Assembly (NCBI GenBank): GCA_963556195.1
Contig: CAUVYP010000579.1
Span: 1,674,001-1,738,000, forward strand
Length of the DNA: 64,000 nt
Direction of reading: 5' to 3'
Source of the DNA: Sepiola atlantica
Lineage: Eukaryota; Mollusca; Cephalopoda; Sepiida; Sepiolidae
Shown here: positions 49,101 to 61,800 of the stretch, piece after piece
Layout of the letters: each line of letters starts with the position of its first letter
Position numbering within the stretch: the stretch's first letter is position 1
Made by a program: the position numbers and the translations under genes
The notes under the pieces: generated by a model
What the model was told of the DNA's origin: nothing
Database searches by the model: none
Seen by the model: only the letters and a program-made list of their open reading frames with translations

Positions 49101-51943
49101 TGAATGTGGAAGTTATTAACAAAAGACTTATCAACTTTAAATCGCACTAAATTTTGTTTATGTTTTGCGTATTCAGTTTGTATCGACATATCTCCGGGAG
49201 TACAAGAGCTGAACTTCTGAAACTTCGTACATCAGTAGAAAATGTGTGTCCGCTATTGTCTGCAAAGTTTCGGAGCACAATTCTCATAAATGTGGAAGTT
49301 ATAAACAAAAGCGATATCAACTTTAAATCGCACTAAATTTTGTTGATGTTTTGCGTATTCAGTTTGTATCGACATATCTCCGGGAGTACAAGAGCTGAAC
49401 TTCTGAAACTTGGTACTTCAGTAGAAAATGTGTGTCCGCTAATGTCTGCAAAGTTTCGGAGCACAATTCTTATAAATGTGAAAGTTATTAACACAAGCGA
49501 TATACCTTTTAAATCGCACTAAATTTTGTTGATGTTTTGCGTATTCAGTTTGTATCGACATATCTCCGGGAGTACAAGAGCTGAACTTCTGAAACTTGGT
49601 ACTTCAGTAGAAAATGTGTGTCCGCTAATGTCTGCAAAGTTTCAGAGCACAATTCTTATAAATGTGGAAGTTATAAACAAAAGCGATATCAACTTAAAAT
49701 CGCACTAAGTTTTGTTGATGTTTTGCGTATTCAGTTTGTATCGACATATCTCCGGGAGTACAAGAGCTGAACGTCTGAAACTTCGTACATCAGTAGAAAA
49801 TGTGTGTCCGCTATTGTCTGCAAAGTTTCGGAGCACAATTCTTATAAATGTGGAAGTTATTAACAAAAGACCTATCAACTTTAAATCGCACTAAAGTTTG
49901 TTTATGTTTTGCGTATTCAGTTTGTATCGACATATCTCCGGGAGTACAAGAGCTGAACTTCTGAAACTTGGTACTTCAGTAGAAAATGTGTGTCCGCTAA
50001 TGTCTGCAAAGTTTCAGAGCACAATTCTTATAAATGTGGAAGTTATAAACACAAGCGATATCAACTTAAAATCGCACTAAATTTTGTTGATGTTTTGCGA
50101 ATTCAGTTTGTATCGACATATCTCCGGGAGTACAAGAGCTGAACTTCTGAAACTTGGTACTTCAGTAGAAAATGTGTGTCCGCTAATGTCTGCAAAGTGT
50201 CGGAGCACAATTCGTATGAATGTGGACGGTGTTAACAAAAGACCTATCAACTTTAAATCGCACTAAATTTTGTTTATGTTTTGCGTATTCAGTTTGTATC
50301 GACATATCTCCGGGAGTACAAGAGCTGAACGTCTGAAACTTCGTACATCAGTAGTAAATGTGTGTCCGCTATTGTCTGCAAAGTTTCGGAGCACAATTCT
50401 CATAAATGTGGAAGTTATAAACAAAAGCGATATCAACTTAAAATCGAACTAAATTTTGTTGATGTTTTGCGTATTCAGTTTGTATCGACATATCTCCGGG
50501 AGTACAAGAGCTGAACTTCTGAAACTTGGTACTTCAGTAGAAAATGTGTGTCCGCTAATGTCTGCAAAGTTTCGGAGGTCAATTCTTATAAATGTGAAAG
50601 TTATTAACACAAGCGATATACCTTTTAAATCGCACTAAATTTTGTTGATGTTTTGCGTATTCAGTTTGTATCGACATATCTCCGGGAGTACAAGAGCAGA
50701 ACTGCTGAAACTTTGTACTTTAGTAGAAAATGTGTGTCCGCTAATGTCTGCAAAGTTTCAGAGCACAATTCTTATAAATGTGGAAGTTATAAACAAAAGC
50801 GATATCAACTTAAAATCGCACTAAATTTTGTTGATGTTTTGCGTATTCAGTTTGTATCGACATATCTCCGGGAGTACAAGAGCTGAACTTCTGAAACTTG
50901 GTACTTCAGTAGAAAATGTGTGTCCGCTAATGTCTGCAAAGTTTCGGAGCACAATTCTTATAAATGTGAAAGTTATTAACACAAGCGATATACCTTTTAA
51001 ATCGCACTAAATTTTGTTGATGTTTTGCGTATTCAGTTTGTATCGACATATCTCCGGGAGTACAAGAGCTGAACTGCTGAAACTTGGTACTTCAGTAGAA
51101 AATGTGTGTCCGCTAATGTCTGCAAAGTTTCAGAGCACAATTCTTATAAATGTGGAAGTTATAAACAAAAGCGATATCAACTTAAAATCGCACTAAGTTT
51201 TGTTGATGTTTTGCGTATTCAGTTTGTATCGACATATCTCCGGGAGTACAAGAGCTGAACTTCTGAAACTTCGTACATCAGTAGAAAATGTGTGTCCGCT
51301 ATTGTCTGCAAAGTTTCGGAGCACAATTCTTATAAATGTGGAAGTTATTAACAAAAGACCTATCAACTTTAAATCGCACTAAAGTTTGTTTATGTTTTGC
51401 GTATTCAGTTTGTATCGACATATCTCCGGGAGTACAAGAGCTGAACTTCTGAAACTTGGTACTTCAGTAGAAAATGTGTGTCCGCTAATGTCTGCAAAGT
51501 TTCAGAGCACAATTCTTATAAATGTGGAAGTTATAAACACAAGCGATATCAACTTAAAATCGCACTAAATTTTGTTGATGTTTTGCGAATTCAGTTTGTA
51601 TCGACATATCTCCGGGAGTACAAGAGCTGAACTTCTGAAACTTGGTACTTCAGTAGAAAATGTGTGTCCGCTAATGTCTGCAAAGTGTCGGAGCACAATT
51701 CGTATGAATGTGGAAGGTGTTAACAAAAGACCTATCAACTTTAAATCGCACTAAATTTTGTTTATGTTTTGCGTATTCAGTTTGTATCGACATATCTCCG
51801 GGAGTACAAGAGCTGAACTTCTGAAACTTCGTACATCAGTAGAAAATGTGTGTCCGCTATTGTCTGCAAAGTTTCGGAGCACAATTCTCATAAATGTGGA
51901 AGTTATAAACAAAAGCGATATCAACTTAAAATCGCACTAAATT
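46179..51943. repeat. 31-mer HOR, copy 2 (5765 bp)
   Basis: Same order as copy 1 throughout. It differs by a one-base deletion in the D at 47667, gtgttcgct in the first C (46179) and gaacgtctg in the two monomers at 49712 and 50270. The last of these also has aaatcgaac in place of aaatcgcac. Confidence 0.92.
47667..47851. repeat. Class D monomer, 185 bp
   Basis: caattcttata has become caattctata at 47791-47800, a loss of one T. It is shared with the monomer 5765 bp on, at 53432, but not with the equivalent at 41901. Copies 2 and 3 of the 31-mer are therefore more closely related here. Confidence 0.93.
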
Positions 51944-54900
51944 TTGTTGATGTTTTGCGTATTCAGTTTGTATCGACATATCTCCGGGAGTACAAGAGCT
52001 GAACTTCTGAAACTTGGTACTTCAGTAGAAAATGTGTGTTCGCTAATGTCTGCAAAGTTTCGGAGGTCAATTCTTATAAATGTGAAAGTTATTAACACAA
52101 GCGATATACCTTTTAAATCGCACTAAATTTTGTTGATGTTTTGCGTATTCAGTTTGTATCGACATATCTCCGGGAGTACAAGAGCAGAACTGCTGAAACT
52201 TTGTACTTTAGTAGAAAATGTGTGTCCGCTAATGTCTGCAAAGTTTCAGAGCACAATTCTTATAAATGTGGAAGTTATAAACAAAAGCGATATCAACTTA
52301 AAATCGCACTAAATTTTGTTGATGTTTTGCGTATTCAGTTTGTATCGACATATCTCCGGGAGTACAAGAGCTGAACTTCTGAAACTTGGTACTTCAGTAG
52401 AAAATGTGTGTCCGCTAATGTCTGCAAAGTTTCGGAGCACAATTCTTATAAATGTGAAAGTTATTAACACAAGCGATATACCTTTTAAATCGCACTAAAT
52501 TTTGTTGATGTTTTGCGTATTCAGTTTGTATCGACATATCTCCGGGAGTACAAGAGCTGAACTGCTGAAACTTGGTACTTCAGTAGAAAATGTGTGTCCG
52601 CTAATGTCTGCAAAGTTTCAGAGCACAATTCTTATAAATGTGGAAGTTATAAACAAAAGCGATATCAACTTAAAATCGCACTAAATTTTGTTGATGTTTT
52701 GCGTATTCAGTTTGTATCGACATATCTCCGGGAGTACAAGAGCTGAACTTCTGAAACTTGGTACTTCAGTAGAAAATGTGTGTCCGCTAATGTCTGCAAA
52801 GTTTCGGAGCACAATTCTTATAAATGTGAAAGTTATTAACACAAGCGATATACCTTTTAAATCGCACTAAATTTTGTTGATGTTTTGCGTATTCAGTTTG
52901 TATCGACATATCTCCGGGAGTACAAGAGCTGAACTTCTGAAACTTGGTACTTCAGTAGAAAATGTGTGTCCGCTAATGTCTGCAAAGTTTCGGAGCACAA
53001 TTCTTATGAATGTGGAAGTTATTAACAAAAGACCTATCAACTTTAAATCGCACTAAATTTTGTTTATGTTTTGCGTATTCAGTTTGTATCGACATATCTC
53101 CGGGAGTACAAGAGCTGAACTTCTGAAACTTTGTACATCAGTAGAAAATGTGTGTCCGCTAATGTCTGCAAAGTTTCGGAGCACAATTCTCATAAATGTG
53201 GAAGTTATAAACAAAAGCGATATCAACTTTAAATCGCACTAAATTTTGTTGATGTTTTGCGTATTCAGTTTGTATCGACATATCTCCGGGAGTACAAGAG
53301 CTGAACTTCTGAAACTTGGTACTTCAGTAGAAAATGTGTGTCCGCTAATGTCTGCAAAGTTTCGGAGCACAATTCTTATAAATGTGAAAGTTATTAACAC
53401 AAGCGATATACCTTTTAAATCGCACTAAATTTTGTTGATGTTTTGCGTATTCAGTTTGTATCGACATATCTCCGGGAGTACAAGAGCTGAACTGCTGAAA
53501 CTTGGTACTTCAGTAGAAAATGTGTGTCCGCTAATGTCTGCAAAGTTTCAGAGCACAATTCTATAAATGTGGAAGTTATAAACAAAAGCGATATCAACTT
53601 AAAATCGCACTAAATTTTATTGATGTTTTGCGTATTCAGTTTGTATCGACATATCTCCGGAAGTACAAGAGCTGAACTTCTGAAACTTGGTACTTCAGTA
53701 GAAAATGTGTGTCCGCTAATGTCTGCAAAGTTTCGGAGCACAATTCTTATAAATGTGAAAGTTATTAACACAAGCGATATACCTTTTAAATCGCACTAAA
53801 TTGTGTTGATGTTTTGCGTATTCAGTTTGTATCGACATATCTCCGGGAGTACAAGAGCTGAACTTCTGAAACTTGGTACTTCAGTAGAAAATGTGTGTCC
53901 GCTAATGTCTGCAAAGTTTCAGAGCACAATTCTTATAAATGTGGAAGTTATAAACAAAAGCGATATCAACTTAAAATCGCACTAAATTTTGTTGATGTTT
54001 TGCGTATTCAGTTTGTATCGACATATCTCCGGGAGTACAAGAGCTGAACTTCTGAAACTTGGTACTTCAGTAGAAAATGTGTGTCCGCTAATGTCTGCAA
54101 AGTTTCAGAGCACAATTTGTATAAATGTGGAAGTTATAAACACAAGCGATATCAACTTAAAATCGCACTAAATTTTGTTGATGTTTTGCGTATTCAGTTT
54201 GTATCGACATATCTCCGGGAGTACAAGAGCTGAACTTCTGAAACTTGGTACTTCAGTAGAAAATGTGTGTCCGCTAATGTCTGCAAAGTTTCGGAGCACA
54301 ATTCTTATAAATGTGGAAGTTATTAACAAAAGACCTATCAACTTTAAATCGCACTAAAGTTTGTTTATGTTTTGCGTATTCAGTTTGTATCGACATATCT
54401 CCGGGAGTACAAGAGCTGAACTTCTGAAACTTGGTACTTCAGTAGAAAATGTGTGTCCGCTAATGTCTGCAAAGTTTCGGAGCACAATTCTTATAAATGT
54501 GAAAGTTATTAACACAAGCGATATACCTTTTAAATCGCACTAAATTTTGTTGATGTTTTGCGTATTCAGTTTGTATCGACATATCTCCGGGAGTACAAGA
54601 GCTGAACTTCTGAAACTTGGTACTTCAGTAGAAAATGTGTGTCCGCTAATGTCTGCAAAGTTTCAGAGCACAATTTGTATAAATGTGGAAGTTATAAACA
54701 CAAGCGATATCAACTTTAAATCGCACTAAATTTTGTTGATGTTTTGCGTATTCAGTTTGTATCGACATATCTCCGGGAGTACAAGAGCTGAACTTCTGAA
54801 ACTTGGTACTTCAGTAGAAAATGTGTGTCCGCTAATGTCTGCAAAGTTTCGGAGCACAATTCTTATGAATGTGGAAGTTATTAACAAAAGACTTATCAAC

Positions 54901-55476
54901 TTTAAATCGCACTAAATTTTGTTTATGTTTTGCGTATTCAGTTTGTATCGACATATCTCCGGGAGTACAAGAGCTGAACTTCTGAAACTTCGTACATCAG
55001 TAGAAAATGTGTGTCCGCTATTGTCTGCAAAGTTTCGGAGCACAATTCTCATAAATGTGGAAGTTATAAACAAAAGCGATATCAACTTTAAATCGCACTA
55101 AATTTTGTTGATGTTTTGCGTATTCAGTTTGTATCGACATATCTCCGGGAGTACAAGAGCTGAACTTCTGAAACTTGGTACTTCAGTAGAAAATGTGTGT
55201 CCGCTAATGTCTGCAAAGTTTCGGAGCACAATTCTTATAAATGTGAAAGTTATTAACACAAGCGATATACCTTTTAAATCGCACTAAATTTTGTTGATGT
55301 TTTGCGTATTCAGTTTGTATCGACATATCTCCGGGAGTACAAGAGCTGAACTGCTGAAACTTGGTACTTCAGTAGAAAATGTGTGTCCGCTAATGTCTGC
55401 AAAGTTTCAGAGCACAATTCTTATAAATGTGGAAGTTATAAACAAAAGCGATATCAACTTAAAATCGCACTAAGTT
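51944..55476. repeat. 31-mer HOR, copy 3 (first 19 monomers)
   Basis: This matches copies 1 and 2 from C D C D C through A B C D. The following monomer (55477) starts with the copy-1 and copy-2 marker taagttttg but then has cttggtacttcagtgg and a C tail where the others have BA. The breakpoint is therefore within its first 75 bases or so. Confidence 0.9.
53432..53616. repeat. Class D monomer, 185 bp
   Basis: It carries the caattctata deletion at about 53556-53565, identical to that at 47791. Confidence 0.93.
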
Positions 55477-56034
55477 TTGTTGATGTTTTGCGTATTCAGT
55501 TTGTATCGACATATCTCCGGGAGTACAAGAGCTGAACTTCTGAAACTTGGTACTTCAGTGGAAAATGTGTGTCCGCTAATGTCTGCAAAGTTTCGGAGCA
55601 CAATTCTTATAAATGTGAAAGTTATTAACACAAGCGATATACCTTTTAAATCGCACTAAATTTTGTTGATGTTTTGCGTATTCAGTTTGTATCGACATAT
55701 CTCCGGGAGTACAAGAGCTGAACTTCTGAAACTTGGTACTTCAGTAGAAAATGTGTGTCCGCTAATGTCTGCAAAGTTTCAGAGCACAATTCTTATAAAT
55801 GTGGAAGTTATAAACAAAAGCGATATCAACTTAAAATCGCACTAAATTTTGTTGATGTTTTGCGTATTCAGTTTGTATCGACATATCTCCGGGAGTACAA
55901 GAGCTGAACTTCTGAAACTTGGTACTTCAGTAGAAAATGTGTGTCCGCTAATGTCTGCAAAGTTTCAGAGCACAATTTGTATAAATGTGGAAGTTATAAA
56001 CACAAGCGATATCAACTTAAAATCGCACTAAATT
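55477..56034. repeat. C D E linker between 31-mer and 8-mer arrays
   Basis: Three monomers: C (55477), D (55663) and E (55849). The first is the recombinant junction copy described under the third 31-mer. Confidence 0.83.
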
Positions 56035-57522
56035 TTGTTGATGTTTTGCGTATTCAGTTTGTATCGACATATCTCCGGGAGTACAAGAGCTGAACTTCTG
56101 AAACTTGGTACTTCAGTAGAAAATGTGTGTCCGCTAATGTCTGCAAAGTTTCGGAGCACAATTCTTATAAATGTGGAAGTTATTAACAAAAGACCTATCA
56201 ACTTTAAATCGCACTAAAGTTTGTTAATGTTTTGCGTATTCAGTTTGTATCGACATATCTCCGGGAGTACAAGAGCTGAACTTCTGAAACTTCGTACATC
56301 AGTAGAAAATGTGTGTCCGCTATTGTCTGCAAAGTTTCGGAGCACAATTCTCATAAATGTGGAAGTTATAAACCAAAGCGATATCAACTTAAAATCGCAC
56401 TAAATTTTGTTGATGTTTTGCGTATTCAGTTTGTATCGACATATCTCCGGGAGTACAAGAGCTGAACTTCTGAAACTTGGTACTTCAGTAGAAAATGTGT
56501 GTCCGCTAATGTCTGCAAAGTTTCAGAGCACAATTCTTATAAATGTGGAAGTTATAAACACAAGCGATATCAACTTAAAATCGCACTAAATTTTGTTGAT
56601 GTTTTGCGAATTCAGTTTGTATCGACATATCTCCGGGAGTACAAGAGCTGAACTTCTGAAACTTGGTACTTCAGTAGAAAATGTGTGTCCGCTAATGTCT
56701 GCAAAGTGTCGGAGCACAATTCGTATGAATGTGGAAGGTGTTAACAAAAGACCTATCAACTTTAAATCGCACTAAATTTTGTTTATGTTTTGCGTATTCA
56801 GTGTGTATCGACATATCTCCGGGAGTACAAGAGCTGAACTTCTGAAACTTCGTACATCAGTAGAAAATGTGTGTCCGCTATTGTCTGCAAAGTTTCGGAG
56901 CACAATTCTCATAAATGTGGAAGTTATAAACAAAAGCGATATCAACTTAAAATCGCACTAAATTTTGTTGATGTTTTGCGTATTCAGTTTGTATCGACAT
57001 ATCTCCGGGAGTACAAGAGCTGAACTTCTGAAACTTGGTACTTCAGTAGAAAATGTGTGTCCGCTAATGTCTGCAAAGTTTCGGAGGTCAATTCTTATAA
57101 ATGTGAAAGTTATTAACACAAGCGATATACCTTTTAAATCGCACTAAATTTTGTTGATGTTTTGCGTATTCAGTTTGTATCGACATATCTCCGGGAGTAC
57201 AAGAGCTGAACTGCTGAAACTTGGTACTTCAGTAGAAAAGGTGTGTCCGCTAATGTCTGCAAAGTTTCAGAGCACAATTCTTATAAATGTGGAAGTTATA
57301 AACAAAAGCGATATCAACTTAAAATCGCACTAAATTTTGTTGATGTTTTGCGTATTCAATTTGTATCGACATATCTCCGGGAGTACAAGAGCTGAACTTC
57401 TGAAACTTGGTACTTCAGTAGAAAATGTGTGTCCGGTAATGTCTGCAAAGTTTCAGAGCACAATTTGTATAAATGTGGAAGTTATAAACACAAGCGATAT
57501 CAACTTAAAATCGCACTAAATT
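56035..57522. repeat. 8-mer HOR, copy 1 (1488 bp)
   Basis: Order: A B J A' B C D E. The B at 56221 has aaccaaagc and starts ttgttaatg. The B at 56779 has cagtgtgtatc. The C has ggaggtcaa, the D at 57151 has gaaaaggtg, and the E at 57337 has ttcaatttg and ccggtaatg. Confidence 0.88.
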
Positions 57523-58824
57523 TTGTTGATGTTTTGCGTATTCAGTTTGTATCGACATATCTCCGGGAGTACAAGAGCTGAACTTCTGAAACTTGGTACT
57601 TCAGTAGAAAATGTGTGTCCGCTAATGTCTGCAAAGTTTCGGAGCACAATTCTTATAAATGTGGAAGTTATTAACAAAAGACCTATCAACTTTAAATCGC
57701 ACTAAAGTTTGTTTATGTTTTGCGTATTCAGTTTGTATCGACATATCTCCGGGAGTACAAGAGCTGAACTTCTGAAACTTCGTACATCAGTAGAAAATGT
57801 GTGTCCGCTATTGTCTGCAAAGTTTCGGAGCACAATTCTTATAAATGTGGAAGTTATTAACAAAAGACCTATCAACTTTAAATCGCACTAAAGTTTGTTT
57901 ATGTTTTGCGTATTCAGTTTGTATCGACATATCTCCGGGAGTACAAGAGCTGAACTTCTGAAACTTGGTACTTCAGTAGAAAATGTGTGTCCGCTAATGT
58001 CTGCAAAGTTTCAGAGCACAATTCTTATAAATGTGGAAGTTATAAACACAAGCGATATCAACTTAAAATCGCACTAAATTTTGTTGATGTTTTGCGAATT
58101 CAGTTTGTATCGACATATCTCCGGGAGTACAAGAGCTGAACTTCTGAAACTTGGTACTTCAGTAGAAAATGTGTGTCCGCTAATGTCTGCAAAGTGTCGG
58201 AGCAAAATTCGTATGAATGTGGAAGGTGTTAACAAAAGACCTATCAACTTTAAATCGCACTAAATTTTGTTTATGTTTTGCGTATTCAGTGTGTATCGAC
58301 ATATCTCCGGGAGTACAAGAGCTGAACTTCTGAAACTTCGTACATCAGTAGAAAATGTGTGTCCGCTATTGTCTGCAAAGTTTCGGAGCACAATTCTCAT
58401 AAATGTGGAAGTTATAAACAAAAGCGATATCAACTTAAAATCGCACTAAATTTTGTTGATGTTTTGCGTATTCAGTTTGTATCGACATATCTCCGGGAGT
58501 ACAAGAGCTGAACTTCTGAAACTTGGTACTTCAGTAGAAAATGTGTGTCCGCTAATGTCTGCAAAGTTTCGGAGGTCAATTCTTATAAATGTGAAAGTTA
58601 TTAACACAAGCGATATACCTTTTAAATCGCACTAAATTTTGTTGATGTTTTGCGTATTCAGTTTGTATCGACATATCTCCGGGAGTACAAGAGCTGAACT
58701 GCTGAAACTTGGTACTTCAGTAGAAAATGTGTGTCCGCTAATGTCTGCAAAGTTTCAGAGCACAATTTGTATAAATGTGGAAGTTATAAACACAAGCGAT
58801 ATCAACTTAAAATCGCACTAAATT
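57523..58824. repeat. 8-mer HOR, copy 2 (seven monomers, D lost)
   Basis: Order: A BA J A' B C E. The monomer at 58639 has the front of D (ctgctgaaa) and the tail of E (atttgtata), so it looks like a D-E fusion that removed one monomer by unequal exchange. The A' has agcaaaattcg. Confidence 0.87.
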
Positions 58825-60312
58825 TTGTTGATGTTTTGCGTATTCAGTTTGTATCGACATATCTCCGGGAGTACAAGAGCTGAACTTCTGAAACTTGGTA
58901 CTTCAGTAGAAAATGTGTGTCCGCTAATGTCTGCAAAGTTTCGGAGCACAATTCTTATAAATGTGGAAGTTATTAACAAAAGACCTATCAACTTTAAATC
59001 GCACTAAAGTTTGTTTATGTTTTGCGTATTCAGTTTGTATCGACATATCTCCGGGAGTACAAGAGCTGAACTTCTGAAACTTCGTACATCAGTAGAAAAT
59101 GTGTGTCCGCTATTGTCTGCAAAGTTTCGGAGCACAATTCTCATAAATGTGGAAGTTATAAACCAAAGCGATATCAACTTAAAATCGCACTTAATTTTGT
59201 TGATGTTTTGCGTATTCAGTTTGTATCGACATATCTCCGGGAGTACAAGAGCTGAACTTCTGAAACTTGGTACTTCAGTAGAAAATGTGTGTCCGCTAAT
59301 GTCTGCAAAGTTTCAGAGCACAATTCTTATAAATGTGGAAGTTATAAACACAAGCGATATCAACTTAAAATCGCACTAAATTTTGTTGATGTTTTGCGAA
59401 TTCAGTTTGTATCGACATATCTCCGGGAGTACAAGAGCTGAACCTCTGAAACTTGGTACTTCAGTAGAAAATGTGTGTCCGCTAATGTCTGCAAAGTGTC
59501 GGAGCACAATTCGTATGAATGTGGAAGTTATTAACAAAAGACCTATCAACTTTAAATCGCACTAAATTTTGTTTATGTTTTGCGTATTCAGTTTGTATCG
59601 ACATATCTCCGGGAGTACAAGAGCTGAACTTCTGAAACTTCGTACATCAGTAGAAAATGTGTGTCCGCTATTGTCTGCAAAGTTTCGGAGCACAATTCTC
59701 ATAAATGTGGAAGTTATAAACAAAAGCGATATCAACTTAAAATCGCACTAAATTTTGTTGATGTTTTGCGTATTCAGTTTGTATCGACATATCTCCGGGA
59801 GTACAAGAGCTGAACTTCTGAAACTTGGTACTTCAGTAGAAAATGTGTGTCCGCTAATGTCTGCAAAGTTTCGGAGCACAATTCTTATAAATGTGGAAGT
59901 TATTAACAAAAGACCTATCAACTTTAAATCGCACTAAAGTTTGTTTATGTTTTGCGTATTCAGTTTGTATCGACATATCTCCGGGAGTACAAGAGCTGAA
60001 CTTCTGAAACTTCGTACATCAGTAGAAAATGTGTGTCCGCTATTGTCTGCAAAGTTTCGGAGCACAATTCTTATAAATGTGGAAGTTATTAACAAAAGAC
60101 CTATCAACTTTAAATCGCACTAAAGTTTGTTTATGTTTTGCGTATTCAGTTTGTATCGACATATCTCCGGGAGTACAAGAGCTGAACTTCTGAAACTTGG
60201 TACTTCAGTAGAAAATGTGTGTCCGCTAATGTCTGCAAAGTTTCGGAGGTCAATTCTTATAAATGTGAAAGTTATTAACACAAGCGATATACCTTTTAAA
60301 TCGCACTAAATT
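58825..60312. repeat. 8-mer HOR, rearranged copy 3 (1488 bp)
   Basis: Order: A B J A' B | A BA C. Length is the same as copy 1, but the second half is replaced by another A-BA start. It contains the lost-stop monomer at 59011. The A' at 59383 has gaacctctg and a plain gaagttatt tail. Confidence 0.85.
59011..59379. repeat. Two monomers joined in one open frame
   Basis: cactaaatt has become cacttaatt at 59189-59197 (A to T at 59192), removing the usual TAA at codon 61 of the class B monomer. Because 186 is a multiple of three, the frame runs on through the next J monomer to give 122 codons. Neither a promoter nor any coding signature supports a gene. Confidence 0.88.
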
Positions 60313-61800
60313 TTGTTGATGTTTTGCGTATTCAGTTTGTATCGACATATCTCCGGGAGTACAAGAGCTGAACTTCTGAAACTTGGTACTTCAGTAGAAA
60401 ATGTGTGTCCGCTAATGTCTGCAAAGTTTCGGAGCACAATTCTTATAAATGTGGAAGTTATTAACAAAAGACCTATCAACTTTAAATCGCACTAAAGTTT
60501 GTTTATGTTTTGCGTATTCAGTTTGTATCGACATATCTCCGGGAGTACAAGAGCTGAACTTCTGAAACTTCGTACATCAGTAGAAAATGTGTGTCCGCTA
60601 TTGTCTGCAAAGTTTCGGAGCACAATTCTTATAAATGTGGAAGTTATTAACAAAAGACCTATCAACTTTAAATCGCACTAAAGTTTGTTTATGTTTTGCG
60701 TATTCAGTTTGTATCGACATATCTCCGGGAGTACAAGAGCTGAACTTCTGAAACTTGGTACTTCAGTAGAAAATGTGTGTCCGCTAATGTCTGCAAAGTT
60801 TCAGAGCACAATTCTTATAAATGTGGAAGTTATAAACACAAGCGATATCAACTTAAAATCGCACTAAATTTTGTTGATGTTTTGCGAATTCAGTTTGTAT
60901 CGACATATCTCCGGGAGTACAAGAGCTGAACTTCTGAAACTTGGTACTTCAGTAGAAAATGTGTGTCCGCTAATGTCTGCAAAGTGTCGGAGCACAATTC
61001 GTATGAATGTGGAAGGTGTTAACAAAAGACCTATCAACTTTAAATCGCACTAAATTTTGTTTATGTTTTGCGTATTCAGTGTGTATCGACATATCTCCGG
61101 GAGTACAAGAGCTGAACTTCTGAAACTTCGTACATCAGTAGAAAATGTGTGTCCGCTATTGTCTGCAAAGTTTCGGAGCACAATTCTCATAAATGTGGAA
61201 GTTATAAACAAAAGCGATATCAACTTAAAATCGCACTAAATTTTGTTGATGTTTTGCGTATTCAGTTTGTATCGACATATCTCCGGGAGTACAAGAGCTG
61301 AACTTCTGAAACTTGGTACTTCAGTAGAAAATGTGTGTCCGCTAATGTCTGCAAAGTTTCGGAGGTCAATTCTTATAAATGTGAAAGTTATTAACACAAG
61401 CGATATACCTTTTAAATCGCACTAAATTTTGTTGATGTTTTGCGTATTCAGTTTGTATCGACATATCTCCGGGAGTACAAGAGCTGAACTGCTGAAACTT
61501 GGTACTTCAGTAGAAAATGTGTGTCCGCTAATGTCTGCAAAGTTTCAGAGCACAATTCTTATAAATGTGGAAGTTATAAACAAAAGCGATATCAACTTAA
61601 AATCGCACTAAATTTTGTTGATGTTTTGCGTATTCAGTTTGTATCGACATATCTCCGGGAGTACAAGAGCTGAACTTCTGAAACTTGGTACTTCAGTAGA
61701 AAATGTGTGTCCGCTAATGTCTGCAAAGTTTCAGAGCACAATTTGTATAAATGTGGAAGTTATAAACACAAGCGATATCAACTTAAAATCGCACTAAATT
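60313..61800. repeat. 8-mer HOR, copy 4 (1488 bp)
   Basis: Order: A BA J A' B C D E. The B at 61057 has cagtgtgtatc and the C at 61243 has ggaggtcaa, as in copies 1 and 2. Confidence 0.88.

Noticed and set aside
59011..59379. 122-codon frame as a two-domain repeat protein
   Set aside because: It is two satellite monomers joined by a single lost stop codon, found in one copy only.
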